Assembly: GCA_017607445.1 (NCBI GenBank)
Contig: JAEVHH010000006.1
Span: forward strand, 558,001-622,000
Source of the DNA: Histoplasma ohiense
Lineage: Eukaryota; Ascomycota; Eurotiomycetes; Onygenales; Ajellomycetaceae
Reading direction: 5' to 3'
Length of the DNA stretch: 64,000 bases
A program made the translations under genes and the position numbers. Under the pieces are notes generated by a model that made no database searches, was not told the DNA's origin, and was given only the letters and a program-made list of their open reading frames with translations. Below, one piece after another: positions 60,186-64,000 of this stretch. Position 1 is the stretch's first letter, and each line of letters starts with the position of its first letter.

Positions 60186-60508
60186 TATTTGATAACACTC
60201 ACATCATAATTAGCTACCATTCAGCATAAAGATATATGTATTATGTAATTATGAATAAGTCATGATCCTGTTTGATCCCATTTTGTAAAATGGAACCAAA
60301 TGGGACTGTGACTCAGAAATCAAGATAAGAACAGTATTTGAAATCTAAATATTTCTCATAAACAGTGAAATGAAACCAGAGCTATAATACAAACAGTGTA
60401 AAGTGACTGATTTGAAAAACAATATATGGGATCAGAATCAAAATATATGAGAATGAGATCAACACTAAAATTGATCATGATCTCATACACAGTCACACAG
60501 CCAGTCTA
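60186..60508 (-). mobile_element. hAT-B, segment 2 (right end)
   Basis: Matches hAT-C 51185-51507. It ends CACACAGCCAGTCTA at 60508, followed by TSD GTTCTGTT. The subterminal part holds an inverted pair around CCATTTTGTAAAATGG (60279-60294). Confidence 0.9.
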
Positions 60509-60516
60509 GTTCTGTT

Positions 60517-60741
60517 TGATTTCATAGATCAAATGAAACTGTGACTCAGAAATCAAAATAAAAACAGTATTCAGAATCTAAATATTTCTCATAAACAATG
60601 AAATGAAATCAGAGCTATAATACAAACAGTGTAAAATGACTGATTTGAAAAACAATATATGAGATCAGAATCAAAATATACAAGAATGAAATCAATACTA
60701 AAATTGATTATAGTTTCATGCATGATCACACAGCCAGTCTA
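60517..60741 (-). mobile_element. hAT-A, segment 3 (right end)
   Basis: The last 225 bp of hAT-A, aligned with hAT-C 51283-51507, ending CACACAGCCAGTCTA at 60741. The following 8 bp do not match the left flank at 14885-14892. Confidence 0.85.
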
Positions 60742-61106
60742 GCAAAATCAATCACTGAGACAGAGTATATCACAGTAAATAAGACAGCATACAAAGTAAT
60801 CTGACTGAATGATATGTTATATGATGCTGAATTGATAGAGAAAAAAGCAAAGATATATTCACATCTGTGAGTTGATAATAAAAGTGCAATAGATCTGACA
60901 AAAGAAGAGTTCTTGATAAAAAAATTACATCACATTGAGATCAGATACTATATTCTTTGCAATTTGATTGAAAAAGATGAAATCATGATGAAACATGTTG
61001 GTTCTACAGCCAATATAGCTGATGGCCTCACCAAGCCACTGGCAAGGCCTGCCTTCAAAGAATTTGTTAAGAGGATTGGCTTAATAGAAATTGGCAAGAA
61101 GGGGTG
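60742..61106 (+). pseudogene. copia pol 3' remnant (RNase H end)
   Basis: Readable from TETEY (RNase H TEAEY box) through VDNKSAIDL, HHIEIRYY and NIADGLTKPLARP, the classic Ty1/copia C-terminus. Two Trp codons are TGA (before LND and before VDN). The stop TGA is at about 61105. The upstream part is missing, replaced by the hAT-A end. CpC and GpG are well kept from about 60990, so this is the fading edge of the mutated block. Confidence 0.8.
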
Positions 61107-61364
61107 AAGGTAATGAGGATATGAGAAATTACAGATTTTACTTGTATTATTCTGTTTTTTACAGTTATTGCTGTACAGATGTCTATTCCCAAAGAGGAAA
61201 TCAGGGTCTGATTCTTGTAATTAATTATTATTGTGTTTTTAGAAGAATTGAGCGAGGGGGGGTGTTAGTGGGTACTACGGCTACCCTATCACGTGCCACC
61301 CTCCAACATATTGTGTTGCTCTCGCGTAGTTAGTTTAGTAACAAACAACAACGTTATCCTCCTA
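61107..61364 (+). repeat. copia 3' untranslated region, polypurine tract and LTR start
   Basis: A G-run (GCGAGGGGGGG, about 61251-61262) directly precedes TGTTAGTGGG at 61263, the usual copia LTR start. The LTR end is not clear; CTACACCA at 61357-61364 is one candidate. CpG returns here. Confidence 0.5.
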
Positions 61365-62061
61365 CACCATTCCGTCGTCGTTATTTATGAACTTCTTCGA
61401 AAATCGAATGGCAACAGCGCCTTAGAAAGAGCACGGATGGCAACTACGCGCAACGTAAGGAGAGGAGGAAATGCAGAAATTTATAGATCCGATGTCGACG
61501 CATAAATAACACGCTAGATGTCCTTGGGCCCCAGTGATTCATTCAATAGGACACGACCTTTACACATGCACAATACATATGGCTGTTCGATAGGGCGGGA
61601 GGGCTAAAAAAGTGAGAGGTCAGGAAAATATATATGGATGTATATACCTAGATGAAAGCTAAACATGGGGCGTTACATAATGTCCATGGACTCGGTTCGA
61701 CAACCGAAAACTCAAAATGAAATAAGAAAAGTTAGTGGACAAGAGACGAAAAACTCGGAGGAAGGAATGACATTTTCAAGGAAATGACGGGGATCCCTGT
61801 GGTCAGGGGAGCATGTGTTGATAGCTGTAGATAGGAAAATGGCAAATGGAGATTATGTGAGTCAGAACGCAGATTGCAAAATCAAATCAAAGTTCATCGA
61901 TGATATATGGAAAGACGAGAAAAGGAAAAAACAAAATAAACAAAAACAAAAACAAAAAAATTCCAGCTTAACCTCCCGCTATGCAATTGTATCCAATTAC
62001 CATATGCATACATCTCATACTTAATCCCTCTTTACTTTTGTAAAAATCAACGCAAAAAACG
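61365..62061. other. intergenic, no gene seen
   Basis: Ordinary-composition sequence between the copia LTR and the minus-strand small gene, probably including its 3' untranslated part. Short frames (for example 61815-62024) are not convincing. Nothing else recognised. Confidence 0.5.
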
Positions 62062-62512
62062 CTACGAAAACGAAACAAACTTCGGATCTCTCGGCCTTCC
62101 ATCAGGCCCAATACCATTCTTCGCAAAGCGCCGCTCCGTATAAATCCTCCTCGCCTCATTGAAATTCACACGTTGCCGCTTCATGATCTTCAGAACTTCA
62201 CGCTTGGCGATGCGGTCGAGTCCCCCGCGCTCATCACCTGTTTCTATGTTGTTAGAGAGATCGAAGTCGGCGGACGAGAGGCCAGCTTCCATGTCACCGG
62301 TGAAAGATTCGGGGAGGCGGGAATAGAGGTAGTCAGGCAAGGGGAGGAGGGGGAGCCAGAAGGTGCGGGTTAGGTAGAGGGCTGTCATGATATGTTAGCT
62401 AGAGCAGGAGGAGGAGGGGTATCAGGGGTTGGAAAGATTAGGGCGACTGAATAGACATACCCGTGCACGTAATGAGTGTTAGGAATGTGAGATAATAGAG
62501 GACGTAAGACAT
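62062..62512 (-). CDS. small fungal membrane-anchored protein, DUF2015-like (123 aa)
   Basis: Two exons: 62512-62461 and 62381-62062, with a 79-bp intron (donor GTATGT, branch-like GCTAAC, acceptor GACAG). The start is ATG at 62512; the alternative ATG at 62388 falls in the intron. Residues 1-35 form a hydrophobic segment (YVLYYLTFLTLITCTALYL), a likely signal anchor. The middle is acidic (GDMEAGLSS). The C-terminus has RIAKREVLKIMKRQRVNFNEARRIY and GIGPDGRPRDPKFVSF, which I recognise as the conserved tail of a fungus-specific family of unknown function (DUF2015). The long motif is quoted only in part. Stop TAG. Head-to-head with the eL28 gene. No function can be stated. Confidence 0.75.
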
Positions 62513-63234
62513 TGTTTCTGTATTACTGCCGAATATTTATGGAGGGTTATGGAAGATAGAATAGGTGGAGGGTGTTTCCGCCTCAATGCGCCTAGTTGTG
62601 GTTGAAAACGAGCGTTGGAATGTTCAATAATAATAATGACGAGCACAAAAATTGAGCCTATTGAAGAAGAGGATAAAATAAAGGAAAGATTAGAGAGTAT
62701 GATGGAGTATGACGTTTAGGTGGATAAAAACTGTGAGATCATTTGCAGCTCAGGTAATGAATGGTGTCTTGAGAAAGCCCGATGGAGCACAGCTATTGCA
62801 TGTTCAGTAGAGACGAACTAAGTCTGACTGGGATGAGATTCTGGAAGTCGACATGGACAGTATATCTGCTCTGCTAGACCCTTTAATCCAGTTGTATATC
62901 ATATAGCATCATGTCGTTTTTTGCCTTTGGCTCTGCTGCTTCAACAGTTGATCATAGCTGCGGCTCAAATGCTGACTCAGCAGGCTGCATCTGTTGGAGG
63001 GATTGGATTGGGTAACTACCAGCAGAATCTGCCTTTGCGGATTATAGTAGTTCCGATATTGGATACTGTGTTCCCAAACCGAATATTTTAGCGAGCCCAA
63101 AGTGGAAAGCAGCTGGCTTGACTGCCAAGGCCTGCGAACACACACAACTTGATCGTGATCAAAAGGACGAAGAAGTAGCCTACTTTCACACCACCCCACC
63201 TGCTCGACCCAATTCGACTCCCCCATCTCGCATC
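62513..63234. promoter_or_regulatory. shared upstream region of two divergent genes
   Basis: 722 bp between the DUF2015-like start and the eL28 start, so it holds both promoters and 5' leaders. A pyrimidine-rich stretch at about 63183-63232 just before the eL28 ATG is typical of fungal ribosomal-protein leaders. No specific operator recognised. Confidence 0.5.
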
Positions 63235-64000
63235 ATGTCGTACGCAGGCAGATCTAATGTTTCGGACGACCTCGTCTGGGAGATTGCCCGTACGTTTCTA
63301 CCTTGATTTTTGAACTATCCGGAAGCAGCTGTGGACTGATTGTGAGGTTTGCGTTAAAAGGTGCCCAGAACTCGTTCCTGGTGAAGCGTCCCGGCTGCCA
63401 ATTCTCCCGTGACCCTCTTAACCTGGCCAACAAGCACTCGCGAAAGGTTCGCACTCCTTTATATATGTATTGTAACCTGAGCAAAACTGACGAGTGGCGG
63501 CTTTCCCTGATATATAGTATGCCGGCTTCGCAAACTCTAAGGTAAGGGCATTAATTTTCCCACAGAGGAAAACGAGACAGCAGACAATTGGCGTTACTAT
63601 AGGGGAAGTGAATAATATGAGACTGAACATTTTTTGGTGATGGAAATATAGGCCATTGGAATCCATCTCACTGAGAATGGAAACGTTGCCGTTACCACCA
63701 AGAAGCCAGGCATGAGCAACAAACCCGCCTCGAACGCTATCACCAACACCTACAGTTCCACTGCTGCCAGCCGAAAGTAAGCTTGATCCTTTCACGCGTC
63801 TGGTCTCGGCCATGGGAGATAAGGGAGAAGAATTGAGATGGGGAAGCGCACACGATTTTGTTTTTCGCTTCTGAGGATGAATTGGCTGATACGCTTTTTT
63901 GTTTAAATAAAATACAAACAGGATCTACAAGGGAGTTGCCAACACCACCGCCAAGAGCGGATACCGCCCTGATCTCCGTGCAGTCGCCGTCAGCCGTGCC
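63235..64000 (+). CDS. 60S ribosomal protein eL28 (L28e family), 3' end outside window
   Basis: Five exons seen: 63235-63289, 63361-63446, 63518-63541, 63651-63776 and 63922-64000 (continues). Introns of 71, 71, 109 and 145 bp keep frame. The protein starts MSYAGRSNVSDDLVWEIAR and continues QNSFLVKR, QFSRDPLNL.NKHSRK, YAGFANSKAIGI, then a basic tail with NTTAKSGYRPDLRA; these are the L28e/Mak16-type hallmarks. It is a structural protein of the cytosolic large subunit. Intron 2 has donor GTTCGC, unusual at positions 3-6. The 24-bp exon 3 is short but required for the YAGFANSK block. In some fungi the gene is called rpl44 or rpl28, so no symbol is given. Confidence 0.9.

Noticed and set aside
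61815..62024. Short plus-strand frame between the copia LTR and the small gene
   Set aside because: Lys/Gln-rich simple sequence without domain; likely untranslated or intergenic DNA.

Overview
This is filamentous-ascomycete (Pezizomycotina-like) DNA. Two normal spliced genes at the right edge support this: a small fungal protein of the DUF2015 type (62062-62512, minus) and cytosolic ribosomal protein eL28 (63235 to the window edge, plus). They have 55-110 bp GT-AG introns and ordinary base composition. The species cannot be named from the sequence.

Positions 1 to about 61.3 kb form one nest of transposable elements. I name six families. LINE (Tad1-like, with endonuclease, RT and RNase H): copies A, B, C. 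Gyp1 (Ty3/gypsy chromovirus, about 6.06-6.10 kb, 533-535 bp LTRs, probable self-priming): copies A-E. hAT (about 5.89 kb, two genes): copies A-C. Gyp2 (chromovirus, 271/272 bp LTRs). Gyp3 (7,982 bp, 146 bp LTRs). A copia 3' remnant ends the nest. Target-site duplications (TSDs) and empty sites in sister copies allow exact reassembly. On the left, LINE-A lies in Gyp1-D, D in Gyp1-E, E in LINE-B, and B in Gyp1-C. To the right, hAT-A holds Gyp1-A and hAT-B. hAT-B holds Gyp1-B, and Gyp1-B holds Gyp2 (which itself holds LINE-C), hAT-C and Gyp3. After removing the insertions, the three hAT copies measure 5,893, 5,880 and 5,890 bp, and two Gyp1 copies 6,099 and 6,057 bp.

Everything except Gyp3 is heavily mutated. 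CpG is nearly absent and CpC/GpG strongly reduced, while CpA and CpT remain. Trp and Arg codons have become TGA, so all element genes there are pseudogenes. This resembles a RIP-like C-to-T process, but with CpG/CpC preference rather than the classical CpA preference.

Gyp3 (52039-60020) is the outlier: GC-rich, unmutated, with identical LTRs and a 4-bp TSD, so it is a recent arrival. Its gag and pol (minus strand) are joined by a textbook -1 frameshift site, A AAA AAC followed by a potential pseudoknot. Pol carries two single-base homopolymer shifts. On the opposite strand, between pol and the 3' LTR, it carries a four-exon gene (52471-54030) for a 455-residue Cys-motif protein. Gyp2, an unrelated chromovirus, has a decayed three-exon antisense gene in the same place (37416-38567). 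Spliced antisense cargo genes in fungal LTR retrotransposons are the most unusual thing in the window.
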